64,000 bases of DNA from Negativicoccus succinicivorans. Lineage in GTDB: Bacteria; Bacillota; Negativicutes; Veillonellales; Negativicoccaceae. The stretch covers positions 1-64,000 of the forward strand of contig NZ_JACHHI010000005.1 in NCBI RefSeq assembly GCF_014207605.1, in the 5' to 3' direction. Of this stretch, positions 39,646 to 47,219 are shown one piece after another (positions within the stretch are counted from its first letter, which is position 1; each line of letters starts with the position of its first letter). The position numbers and the translations under genes were made by a program. A model generated the notes under the pieces. The model saw nothing but the letters and a program-made list of their open reading frames with translations, was not told where the DNA came from and ran no database searches.

Positions 39646-42267
39646 TTAGTCGATCGTTTGTTCAATTTCTTCTTGGGTAAAGGCTTCCAAAACATCGCCT
39701 TCTTTGACATCGCGGTAGCTTTCAATCGAAATCCCGCATTCATATCCTTCCGCCACTTCTTTAACGTCATCTTTAAAACGGCGGAGCGATGCGACATTGC
39801 CTTCATGAATAACGATGCCGTCGCGAATCAAACGCAATTCCGCATTGTTAGTAATCTTGCCTTCCGTAACGTACGAACCGGCAACAATCACCTTCGGCGT
39901 CGGAATCACCTGACGCACTTCCGCACGTCCCAAAACAACTTCACGGAACTTCGGTGCCAACATGCCCTGCATTGCCTGCTTGATATCGTCAATCGCATCA
40001 TAGATGACACGGTACGTGCGCATATCCACCTGTTCCTGTTCGGCAATTTTGCGGATATTTGCATCCGGCCGTACGTTAAAGCCGATGATCAGCGCATTCG
40101 CCGCGGAGGCCAGCATGATATCCGATTCGGAAATCGCGCCGACGCCGGCATGCACGACATCAATCCGCACTTCCGGATTTTTAATCCCTTCAAAGGACTG
40201 ACGCAGCGCTTCAACCGAACCTTGTACATCCGCTTTGATAACGATATTTAAGCTTTTCAGTTCACCCTCTTTGATCTGATTGAAAAGATCATCCAAGGTG
40301 ACTTTCTGCGAACGATTTTGTTCTTCGTATTTCTGTTTGGCAATGCGTTTTTCCGCAATGCTGCGCGCGTCCCGTTCATCCATGGCGTACAGCAGTTCAC
40401 CCGCCGTCGGAACATCGGATAAGCCGAGTACCTCGACCGGTGTCGACGGTTCCGCTTTTTTAATGAGATCGCCGCGTTCGTTGTTCATCGCGCGGACACG
40501 ACCGAATGCCGTACCCGAAACGATACCGTCACCGGTACGCAACGTACCGTTTTGAATCAGAACGGTAACGACCGGACCGCGACCTTTGTCCAGTTCCCCT
40601 TCGACAACTACGCCGATCGCGTTACGATTCGGATTCGCTTTCAGTTCCAATACGTCCGCTACCAGCAAAATGTTTTCCAACAGGTCCTCAATGCCCTGAT
40701 GTTTTTTCGCGGATACCGGTACCATGATGGTATCGCCGCCCCAGTCTTCCGGCAACAGCCCGTGTTCCGCCAGCTGCTGTTTGACAAGGTCCGGGTTAGC
40801 GGCCGGTTTATCCATCTTATTGATCGCGACAATAATCGGCACTTTCGCCGCTTTCGCGTGGTCAATCGCTTCCAGTGTTTGCGGCATAACACCGTCGTCG
40901 GCGGCGACTACGAGGACGGCAATATCCGTCACCTGTGCGCCGCGCGCGCGCATCGCCGTAAACGCTTCGTGCCCCGGCGTGTCCAGAAACACTACTTTCT
41001 TGCCTTGGTACCGAATCTGATACGCACCGATATGCTGCGTGATGCCGCCCGCTTCACGAGCCGTCACGTGAGTCTTGCGGATCGTGTCCAGAAGCGATGT
41101 TTTACCGTGGTCAACGTGACCCATGATCGTCACTACCGGCGGACGCGGTAAAAGATCTTCCGGCGCGTCTTCGATTTCCGGAATTTCCGTACCGTCTTCT
41201 TCCGGTTCCATCTCGAGTAACGTAATGCCGTATTCTTCCGCCAATAATTCGACCGCATCACGATCGACTTCCTGATTAATCGTAGCCATAATGCCGAGCA
41301 ACATTAACCGTTTGATTACATCGCCGACTTCTTTTTTAAACAATTCGGCAATTTCTTTTACGGTTACGGACGGCGGCATCGCTACTTCAGTAACGGCCTC
41401 CGCATTGGCGCGAGCATGCTCGTTTTTATTCTTACCCTTGGTGCGGGACTTTTTGATCGATTGCGCCAATAACGATGTACCGCGTTCTTTTCCGCGACGA
41501 TCATTTTTGTTTTGGTTCCGACCGCGCTGATTGCGACGTTGATTACGATTGCCTTTACGTCCGCCGCGCTCATTTCCGGAAGCTTCTTCCTGCTTCGCCG
41601 GCGCATTGTGATCCGCCATGTTGCGGATCGACGGTTGCGTGCGTTGGGCCGGTTTATGCGTACGTTTTTCGACCGGGCGGGAAGAACGCTGGCCTTCGTC
41701 CGCCATCGGTTTTCCCGTAGGACGCGCCGTCGGTTGTGCTTTTTTCGGTGTCCGGCGCAAAGCGTTAGCATCGCTTTCGGCATGTTTCTGCTGCGCGTTA
41801 CCACCGTTTTCATGCTTTTTAGCCGGTTCCGCTTGTTTCGCGGTGGCCTGCTTCGGGTGGGCCGGTTTGGCGGCCGGTTTTGCCGCAACCTTTTGCGGGC
41901 GCGGTTGCGCCTTCGGCTTCGTTTCTAATTTGCGCCCCTTACCGTCAACTAAAAATTCTTCCTGCGGTTTGCCCGATTGCTGGTCGAAGCGCACGGTCCG
42001 TGCCGGTCGGCGACGACGCGGCTGCTTTTCCGTCGGTTTGGTCGCGGAAGATTTTGCTGCCGTCGGTTTGGTCGACGTCGTTTTAGTTTCTGCCGAACGG
42101 GTTGTCTGCTTATCTGCGTACACCCGATCCAACAATTGTTTGGTTTTTTCGTCCACGACACTCAAATGGCTTTTGACTTCCACATTATGCGATTTCAATG
42201 TCGAAATGATATCTTTATCTGTCTTGTTATATTGTTTTGCTAATTCCCAGACTCGAAATTTCTGCAT
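39646..42267 (-). CDS. infB: Translation initiation factor IF-2
   Basis: An 873-residue GTPase that places fMet-tRNA on the 30S subunit. An IF2N module starts the protein ([19 protein letters not shown]). A long Lys/Ala/Pro/Arg/Gln-rich, probably disordered linker (about 55-285) follows, then a second IF2N-like module. The G domain has GHVDHGKTS (about 382-390), DTPGHEAF and NKMDKP. Domains II-IV end in [17 protein letters not shown]. The linker is compositionally biased but encodes no exact repeats that I could see. Confidence 0.98.
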   Translation of the reverse strand: MQKFRVWELAKQYNKTDKDIISTLKSHNVEVKSHLSVVDEKTKQLLDRVYADKQTTRSAETKTTSTKPTAAKSSATKPTEKQPRRRRPARTVRFDQQSGKPQEEFLVDGKGRKLETKPKAQPRPQKVAAKPAAKPAHPKQATAKQAEPAKKHENGGNAQQKHAESDANALRRTPKKAQPTARPTGKPMADEGQRSSRPVEKRTHKPAQRTQPSIRNMADHNAPAKQEEASGNERGGRKGNRNQRRNQRGRNQNKNDRRGKERGTSLLAQSIKKSRTKGKNKNEHARANAEAVTEVAMPPSVTVKEIAELFKKEVGDVIKRLMLLGIMATINQEVDRDAVELLAEEYGITLLEMEPEEDGTEIPEIEDAPEDLLPRPPVVTIMGHVDHGKTSLLDTIRKTHVTAREAGGITQHIGAYQIRYQGKKVVFLDTPGHEAFTAMRARGAQVTDIAVLVVAADDGVMPQTLEAIDHAKAAKVPIIVAINKMDKPAANPDLVKQQLAEHGLLPEDWGGDTIMVPVSAKKHQGIEDLLENILLVADVLELKANPNRNAIGVVVEGELDKGRGPVVTVLIQNGTLRTGDGIVSGTAFGRVRAMNNERGDLIKKAEPSTPVEVLGLSDVPTAGELLYAMDERDARSIAEKRIAKQKYEEQNRSQKVTLDDLFNQIKEGELKSLNIVIKADVQGSVEALRQSFEGIKNPEVRIDVVHAGVGAISESDIMLASAANALIIGFNVRPDANIRKIAEQEQVDMRTYRVIYDAIDDIKQAMQGMLAPKFREVVLGRAEVRQVIPTPKVIVAGSYVTEGKITNNAELRLIRDGIVIHEGNVASLRRFKDDVKEVAEGYECGISIESYRDVKEGDVLEAFTQEEIEQTID

Positions 42268-42278
42268 ATAACTCCTCC

Positions 42279-42584
42279 TTACTCGTCCAGTCGTTCACGA
42301 ACGGCCCTTGCCAATCCCCGATCCATGATCAGTACGGCGACGCGTCGGGCTTTGCCGATCGCATCTCCCAGTTCCGTTGCCGTGGCCGCGAAGCAATAAT
42401 CGATCTGTTCGCGTTCGGCCAAATGGACCAGCTTTTCACGATTATTACGGGCACAGTCCGCAGCAATGATCAAGAGCTCACCGTCGCCATTGCGCAACGT
42501 TTTAATTAAGGTGTCACTCCCCGAAATCACATTTCCGGAACGCTGAGCAATTCCCAATAGGGACAACGCACGTTCCAAGTTCAT
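42279..42584 (-). CDS. ylxQ: L7Ae/YlxQ-family ribosomal-type RNA-binding protein
   Basis: A 101-residue L7Ae/L30e-fold protein that likely recognises kink-turns. Typical are [30 protein letters not shown] and [16 protein letters not shown]. The start at 42584 overlaps the ylxR stop (ATGA); the longer frame lies within ylxR. Its precise RNA target is unknown. Confidence 0.92.
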   Translation of the reverse strand: MNLERALSLLGIAQRSGNVISGSDTLIKTLRNGDGELLIIAADCARNNREKLVHLAEREQIDYCFAATATELGDAIGKARRVAVLIMDRGLARAVRERLDE

Positions 42585-42847
42585 GCCAGTTGTTCCTGCA
42601 GATCTTTGTACACCTGCTCCGGTACATTGCGTTTCAACGACCGTTCTAAACCGTGCGAAGTATATGCTTTTGCCAAACACTCCGCGCTGGGGCAAATGTA
42701 AGCGCCGCGTCCGGGCGCTTTACCGCTGAGATCCAGTTTAATTTCTCCGCTCGCGGGAGCCACGATGCGAACCATATCCCGTTTATCTTTCATCGCGCCG
42801 CAACCGACACAACGTCGCAGCGGTAATTTTTTAGTTTTCTTCATCAT
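42581..42847 (-). CDS. ylxR: YlxR-family nucleic acid-binding protein
   Basis: An 88-residue protein with the YlxR core LPLRRCVGCGAMKDKRDMVRIVAP and GRGAYICPSAECLAKA. Homologues are described as RNA-binding and, in some bacteria, as regulators of RNase P. It overlaps nusA by 17 nt and ylxQ by 4 nt. Confidence 0.93.
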   Translation of the reverse strand: MMKKTKKLPLRRCVGCGAMKDKRDMVRIVAPASGEIKLDLSGKAPGRGAYICPSAECLAKAYTSHGLERSLKRNVPEQVYKDLQEQLA

Positions 42848-43997
42848 GCGGGGTCACCTCATCGACAGGCAACGTTTCTTCAGACTGCGCCGCTCCCATG
42901 GTCGCATCCAATTCCGCAAGCAAATCTTCCTCATCGTCATCGTAGAAGTCTTCAAAACCTTCTTCCGCGGCTTGGGATTCACTCTTAATATCAATCTTCC
43001 AATTTGTCAGTTTGGCAGCCAAGCGTGCGTTTTGACCGGCTTTACCGATCGCCAGCGACAATTGGTAATCCGGAACAATAACATGGGATGTTTTTTCTTC
43101 ATCCCAGACACTGACCGAAATGACCTTTGACGGGCTGAGTGAGTTGGCGATATACAGCGCCGGATCTTCATCCCAGCGCACGATATCGATCTTTTCGTCA
43201 TGCAACTCATCCACGATATTTTGCACGCGTTGTCCTTTCGGACCGACGCAGGCACCTACCGGATCGATGTTTCCATCCACGGAGTACACCGATATTTTCG
43301 AACGTGAACCCGCTTCGCGAGCCACGGACTTGATTTCCACCGTACCGTCATAAATTTCCGGTACTTCCAATTCAAAGAGCCGTTTCAACAATCCCGGATG
43401 CGTCCGCGACAAGATAATCTGCGGTCCCTTGGACGTTTTCTTGACTTCCACCACATAACATTTCAAACGATTTTTCGGGCGGTACCGTTCCCCGGGGATC
43501 TGCTCGGTCGAAGGCAAAATGCCTTCTGTCTTACCCAAGCTGACGTATACGGTTTTATTGTCAATTCGTTCGATCATGCCGGTCAGGACATCCCCTTCAC
43601 GGCCGGCGAACTCATCGTAAATGACATTGCGTTCCGCTTCTTTCAAACGTTGCGTCATGACTTGCTTTGCGGTCTGCGCCGCCATGCGACCGAAATTTTT
43701 CGGCGTCACTTCCTGCTGCACGAGATCGCCCAGCGCATACGCCGAGTTTAATGCTTGCGCATCCGTGAGCGAAATTTCCAATTCCGGATCTTCGACATCT
43801 TCCACTACCGTCTTGGTCACAAAAATATGGTACACGCCCGTTTCCCGATCAATCGTCGCCGTCGCTTCGGCATGCGTTCCGGTTTCGCGTTTGTATGCAC
43901 TGAGCAATACCGCTTCAAGCGATTCGAATATAACGTCCGCGGTCAAACCTTTTTCCGTTTTCAGGAATTGCACCGCTTGTAATAGTTCCTGATTCAT
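42831..43997 (-). CDS. nusA: Transcription termination/antitermination factor NusA
   Basis: A 388-residue protein with the N-terminal RNA polymerase-binding domain, an S1 domain (GREGDVLTGMIERIDNKTVYVSLGKTEGILP, about 130-165), and two KH domains (DPVGACVGPKGQRVQNIVDEL; IVPDYQLSLAIGKAGQNARLAAKLT). It ends in an acidic tail (DFYDDDEEDLLAELDAT onwards). The long acidic repeats of Proteobacterial NusA are absent. It lies between rimP and ylxR. Confidence 0.97.
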   Translation of the reverse strand: MNQELLQAVQFLKTEKGLTADVIFESLEAVLLSAYKRETGTHAEATATIDRETGVYHIFVTKTVVEDVEDPELEISLTDAQALNSAYALGDLVQQEVTPKNFGRMAAQTAKQVMTQRLKEAERNVIYDEFAGREGDVLTGMIERIDNKTVYVSLGKTEGILPSTEQIPGERYRPKNRLKCYVVEVKKTSKGPQIILSRTHPGLLKRLFELEVPEIYDGTVEIKSVAREAGSRSKISVYSVDGNIDPVGACVGPKGQRVQNIVDELHDEKIDIVRWDEDPALYIANSLSPSKVISVSVWDEEKTSHVIVPDYQLSLAIGKAGQNARLAAKLTNWKIDIKSESQAAEEGFEDFYDDDEEDLLAELDATMGAAQSEETLPVDEVTPHDEEN

Positions 43998-44010
43998 TTC
44001 TTCCCCCCTG

Positions 44011-44469
44011 CTAAAATGACACGTGCAACCGTACCGTCGCTATGTCGGCGCGCGGAATTTCTTCTTTTCCTGCTTCGGTTTCCAATTGCAGCGCCGTCTC
44101 CGTATAGCCTAAAAGCGTCGCTGTAAATTCTTTATGACCGGCACGGGCACTGTATAATTTCACATCGACTTCGCTACCGGCATAACGATCGAAATCACGG
44201 TCTTTTTTTAATACACGGTCAATGCCGGGAGACGATACTTCCAATAAATAATTGTTGGCAATAAAGTCCGCCTTATCCAGCTCGGTGCTGAGTGCTTCAC
44301 TCATCGTCTGGCAATCTGTCAGATCCACGCCGCCCTCTTTATCGATGTAGACTCGCAAGATCCAGTCCTGCTCCCGCACATATTCCACATCCACAAGTTC
44401 CATTCCGGCCGCTTTCACCAACGGTTCCGCCAATTCTTCTACGCGCACTGCGACTTTTTTCTGCGCCAT
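44011..44469 (-). CDS. rimP: Ribosome maturation factor RimP
   Basis: A 152-residue protein for 30S subunit maturation. It shows VEELAEPLVKAAGMELVDVEYVRE, the VYIDKEGGVDLTDCQTMSEALSTELD segment, and YLLEVSSPGIDRVLKKDRDF. The start at 44469 follows GGGAGGATAAC. It opens the rimP-nusA-ylxR-ylxQ-infB-rbfA-nrnA-truB-ribF operon. A hairpin in the leader (44506-44523) precedes it. Confidence 0.96.
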   Translation of the reverse strand: MAQKKVAVRVEELAEPLVKAAGMELVDVEYVREQDWILRVYIDKEGGVDLTDCQTMSEALSTELDKADFIANNYLLEVSSPGIDRVLKKDRDFDRYAGSEVDVKLYSARAGHKEFTATLLGYTETALQLETEAGKEEIPRADIATVRLHVSF

Positions 44470-44505
44470 GTTATCCTCCCTGCAAAGTGTGTAACTGCAA
44501 GAAAG

Positions 44506-44523
44506 AGTGAGCCGCGGCTCACT
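44506..44523 (-). promoter_or_regulatory. Perfect hairpin in the rimP-nusA operon leader
   Basis: AGTGAGCC-GC-GGCTCACT is a perfect inverted repeat between the promoter (44556-44584) and rimP. On the minus strand it is followed by CTTTCTTG, a weak T-rich run. It could be an attenuator or an mRNA-stabilising element at the start of a long ribosome-biogenesis operon. Confidence 0.6.
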
Positions 44524-44555
44524 CCTCCCATAAAAAACCATTAATTATTTATGTC

Positions 44556-44584
44556 ATTATATCATATCGAAAAAAGTCGCGCAA
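44556..44584 (-). promoter_or_regulatory. Promoter of the rimP-nusA-infB operon
   Basis: The minus strand reads TTGCGC (44579-44584), a 17-nt spacer that ends in TGA, then TATAAT (44556-44561). It is thus also an extended -10. It lies immediately after the upstream gene's stop codon. Confidence 0.75.
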
Positions 44585-44587
44585 ATT

Positions 44588-45247
44588 TCATCCGTCCAAG
44601 GCGGACAAAGTCCCCGCCAAATGCGCTTCGATTTTTTGCGAAAGCTCTTTTACCGTGGCCGCATCAAAATCGTGCAAGATGCCGGGAACACCTTGATTTC
44701 GCGTCTCGGCAAAGAAGTCATCACGAAATACATTGTAGAAAAACAGTATTCCCTTCGTATTGGTGGCATCGGCATACGCCAAAATAATATAGGATCCGTT
44801 TAAGCCGAGAATCGGCGCCGAAGGCACAATAACGCGACGGTAATGGCGGCACGCTTCCGGTATGCCATGTTCGCTCTCCCAATCCAAAATACCGGCGTTT
44901 TTCACTAATATGGATGCGGTCTCATCGCGACGTACAAAACGATCTGTGATCACTCGTACAAAATCGGCTTGGAGAATCTTCCAAAAGTTCGCCACATTGT
45001 CATACGTGAACCGGATATCTGTCAATACAATGAGACCCAAATCATATTTCACCATAAAGTCGGCGGTTTCATCTGCATACAAGCCTAAAATACGCCAGCC
45101 GAAAGCAGCTTCTTCATAACAAAATAAAACATGCCGTTCGCGCTCTTCCGTGGAAAGCTCGCGGCGTTTCCATGAACCGATCGCGGCCGGCAAATCAACC
45201 GCATTTTCCATTTCCGTTAATACATTTTCATATGTTTTACTATCCAT
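44588..45247 (-). CDS. Conserved-looking protein of unknown function
   Basis: A 219-residue soluble protein with no signal peptide or membrane helix. Features are a Glu/Arg-rich N-terminal third, LGLIVLTDIRFTYDNVANFWKILQ, an aromatic WESEHGIPEACRHYRRVIVPSAP stretch and SYIILAYADATNTKGILFFYNVFRDDFF near the C-terminus. The pattern suggests a mixed alpha/beta fold. I do not recognise the family. The start at 45247 follows GAGGACGAAC and overlaps the transglycosylase stop by 8 nt, so it is translated with that operon. Confidence 0.75.
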   Translation of the reverse strand: MDSKTYENVLTEMENAVDLPAAIGSWKRRELSTEERERHVLFCYEEAAFGWRILGLYADETADFMVKYDLGLIVLTDIRFTYDNVANFWKILQADFVRVITDRFVRRDETASILVKNAGILDWESEHGIPEACRHYRRVIVPSAPILGLNGSYIILAYADATNTKGILFFYNVFRDDFFAETRNQGVPGILHDFDAATVKELSQKIEAHLAGTLSALDG

Positions 45248-45806
45248 GTTGTTCGTCCTCATGCGGGTGAAAATACTCCGCATAAACAGCCTGGTAATGC
45301 AGCACGCTCGCTACAAATTCGCGCGTTTCCGGAAACGGAATTTCTTCTACCGCAGGAGCACGGTCATGCCAGCCGTATGTATCCATCCATTCTTCCACAT
45401 GCCCTCGCCCCGCGTTATAGGCTGCCAGGGCAAGTACGGGAGAGTGAAAATTATCATACAGATAACGTAAGTACCATGTCCCATTGGCAATATTTTCCTC
45501 CGGATCGGCAAGGTTTCGCACTTTTGTATCCCGCTGCTCGGCAATCCAATGAGCCGTGACCGGCATCAACTGCATTAAGCCGATCGCGCCGCGGGGCGAA
45601 ACCGCTTTTTCCTGAAAGCGGCTTTCGGTAAAAATCACGGCCGCCACCAACTCCGGCGGCAAGTCATTTTGCTTGGCATAGGTTTCCACCAGCGACGGGT
45701 AGGATACTTTGTGAAAATAGTTGTACGCGATGTAGTCGGCTCCGTATAAAAAATACCAAAAGCCGAACACGAGCATGAAAAGCGACCACCAAGTTCGTTT
45801 ACGCAT
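45240..45806 (-). CDS. Membrane-anchored lytic transglycosylase (Slt domain)
   Basis: A 188-residue protein with an uncleaved-type N-terminal hydrophobic segment (about 5-26) and an Slt/lysozyme-like domain. The catalytic Glu is in LVAAVIFTESRFQEKAVSPRGAIGLMQLMPVTA. NIANGTWYLRYLYD and LALAAYNAGRGHVEEWM follow. It cleaves peptidoglycan to 1,6-anhydromuropeptides. It overlaps coaE by 8 nt. Confidence 0.93.
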   Translation of the reverse strand: MRKRTWWSLFMLVFGFWYFLYGADYIAYNYFHKVSYPSLVETYAKQNDLPPELVAAVIFTESRFQEKAVSPRGAIGLMQLMPVTAHWIAEQRDTKVRNLADPEENIANGTWYLRYLYDNFHSPVLALAAYNAGRGHVEEWMDTYGWHDRAPAVEEIPFPETREFVASVLHYQAVYAEYFHPHEDEQHG

Positions 45807-46404
45807 GAGTTTCTTCCCGTAAGTTTTTTAATAATCTTTCCAATTGCTGATACGTGTCCAGTAAGCTGCCGCTGTTATCGATGATGACATCGGCAAAATT
45901 TTCCCGCAGCTGCGGATCCAGTTGCGCCGCCAGACGCCGCTTCGCCATTTCTTCCGAAAGACCGTTGCGCAGACGCAAGCGTTCAATCTGTTGCGACCGC
46001 GTGGCGCGCACCACCCACACCTGATCGACTTTATTTTGCCAGCCGAGATCGATCAGAAGCGGAATATCCCACACCACAAACGGCTCACCCGCCGCAGCAA
46101 GTCGGTCCGATTCCCGTTCAAACCAATCCAAAATCGCCGGATGCATAATCGCGTTCAGCTTTTTGCGAGCCGCGCTGTCATTGAAAATGACATCCGCTAA
46201 TTTAGCACGATGCACCTGCTGATCCGGCTGTAAAATTCCCACGCCGAACTCTTCCACTATGGCATCGTAAACCGCATGCCCCGGTTTTACCACCAGGCGA
46301 GCGGCCAAATCCGCATCAAGGATCGGCACGTCATGTTGTTGCAGCCAACGGCTGACTTCGCTTTTACCGGAAGCAATGCCGCCGGTGAGACCGATTTTCT
46401 TCAT
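45799..46404 (-). CDS. coaE: Dephospho-CoA kinase
   Basis: A 201-residue P-loop kinase for the last step of coenzyme A synthesis. It has GLTGGIASGKSEVS, DADLAARLVVKPG, VVWDIPLLIDLGWQ and a lid with RNGLSEEMAKRRLAAQ. The start at 46404 is fixed by the canonical beginning MKKIGLTGG. No Shine-Dalgarno sequence is visible before it: the mRNA reads TAAAAATG right after the mutM stop. Re-initiation after mutM is the likely mechanism. Confidence 0.96.
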   Translation of the reverse strand: MKKIGLTGGIASGKSEVSRWLQQHDVPILDADLAARLVVKPGHAVYDAIVEEFGVGILQPDQQVHRAKLADVIFNDSAARKKLNAIMHPAILDWFERESDRLAAAGEPFVVWDIPLLIDLGWQNKVDQVWVVRATRSQQIERLRLRNGLSEEMAKRRLAAQLDPQLRENFADVIIDNSGSLLDTYQQLERLLKNLREETHA

Positions 46405-46406
46405 TT

Positions 46407-47219
46407 TTATTTTTGACAGTGAGGACAATACACTGTCGTTCTGCCTCCTAAACGAATGCTTTGTAACGGACGTTGACACCGCTTGCAAGGCAAACCTTTG
46501 CGCCCGTATACGGCAAGGCGTTGCACATGCAAGCCTCGTTTACCGGCGCTGTCGCGGTAATCCCGAAATGAAGTGCCGCCATCCTCGATACTTTGCGTAA
46601 AGACCGTTTTGAGTGCTGCCAGCAAGCGCCGCGCTTTCGGTCGTGTTAAACGATCAGCGCGCATTTTGGGTCGCAATCCGGCCAGAAATAATGCTTCATC
46701 CGCATAAATATTACCGACGCCAGCGATGACCCGCTGATCCAACAGCAAGGTTTTAAGCGCCACCTTGCGTCCTCGCGAAGCAGTATATAAAGCAAGCTCC
46801 GATGTCTGCGGAGAAAGCGGCTCCGGTCCCAATTTCAGCAGCGGCGGATACTCGGCGAGATCGGCGCGGCGCAACAGCGTCAGGCCGCCGAACGTGCGCA
46901 CGTCTTTAAAATACAATACCGCCGGCGGCGCGAGCCGGATTTCAACGCGTACATGCGAAATCGAAGCGGCGTGTGTCCGATACAAAAGCGCTCCCGTCAT
47001 TCGCAAGTGCCCTACGAGCACCAACCGTTCGGTATAGAGCAACAAGTATTTTCCGCGCCGCTGTACCTCGGTAAAACGGGTCCCGATCAGTTCTGGGAGT
47101 AAGCCTTGCGGATCCGCAAAGGCTTTGGCGAGATGAACTTTTATCCCTGTAATTTCCTGACCGGGCAACACTTCGTTCAGCTGGCGACAAATGACTTCCA
47201 CTTCCGGCAATTCCGGCAT
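46407..47219 (-). CDS. mutM: Formamidopyrimidine-DNA glycosylase
   Basis: A 270-residue base-excision enzyme removing 8-oxoguanine and formamidopyrimidines. The N-terminus MPELPEVEVICRQL supplies catalytic Pro and Glu. GRRGKYLL-like RRGKYLLLY, the helix-two-turn-helix (DQRVIAGVGNIYADEALFLAG), and the C-terminal zinc finger CKRC...CPHC complete it. The start at 47219 shares a base with the polA stop (TAATG). Confidence 0.97.
   Translation of the reverse strand: MPELPEVEVICRQLNEVLPGQEITGIKVHLAKAFADPQGLLPELIGTRFTEVQRRGKYLLLYTERLVLVGHLRMTGALLYRTHAASISHVRVEIRLAPPAVLYFKDVRTFGGLTLLRRADLAEYPPLLKLGPEPLSPQTSELALYTASRGRKVALKTLLLDQRVIAGVGNIYADEALFLAGLRPKMRADRLTRPKARRLLAALKTVFTQSIEDGGTSFRDYRDSAGKRGLHVQRLAVYGRKGLPCKRCQRPLQSIRLGGRTTVYCPHCQK

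Noticed and set aside
41400-42130. Possible repeats or frameshift in the infB 5' region
   Set aside because: This is the low-complexity Lys/Ala/Pro linker normal for IF-2; the frame is continuous.
44588-44803. Plus-strand frame of 60 residues overlapping the unknown gene
   Set aside because: It is a short antisense frame with no ribosome site or recognisable content.
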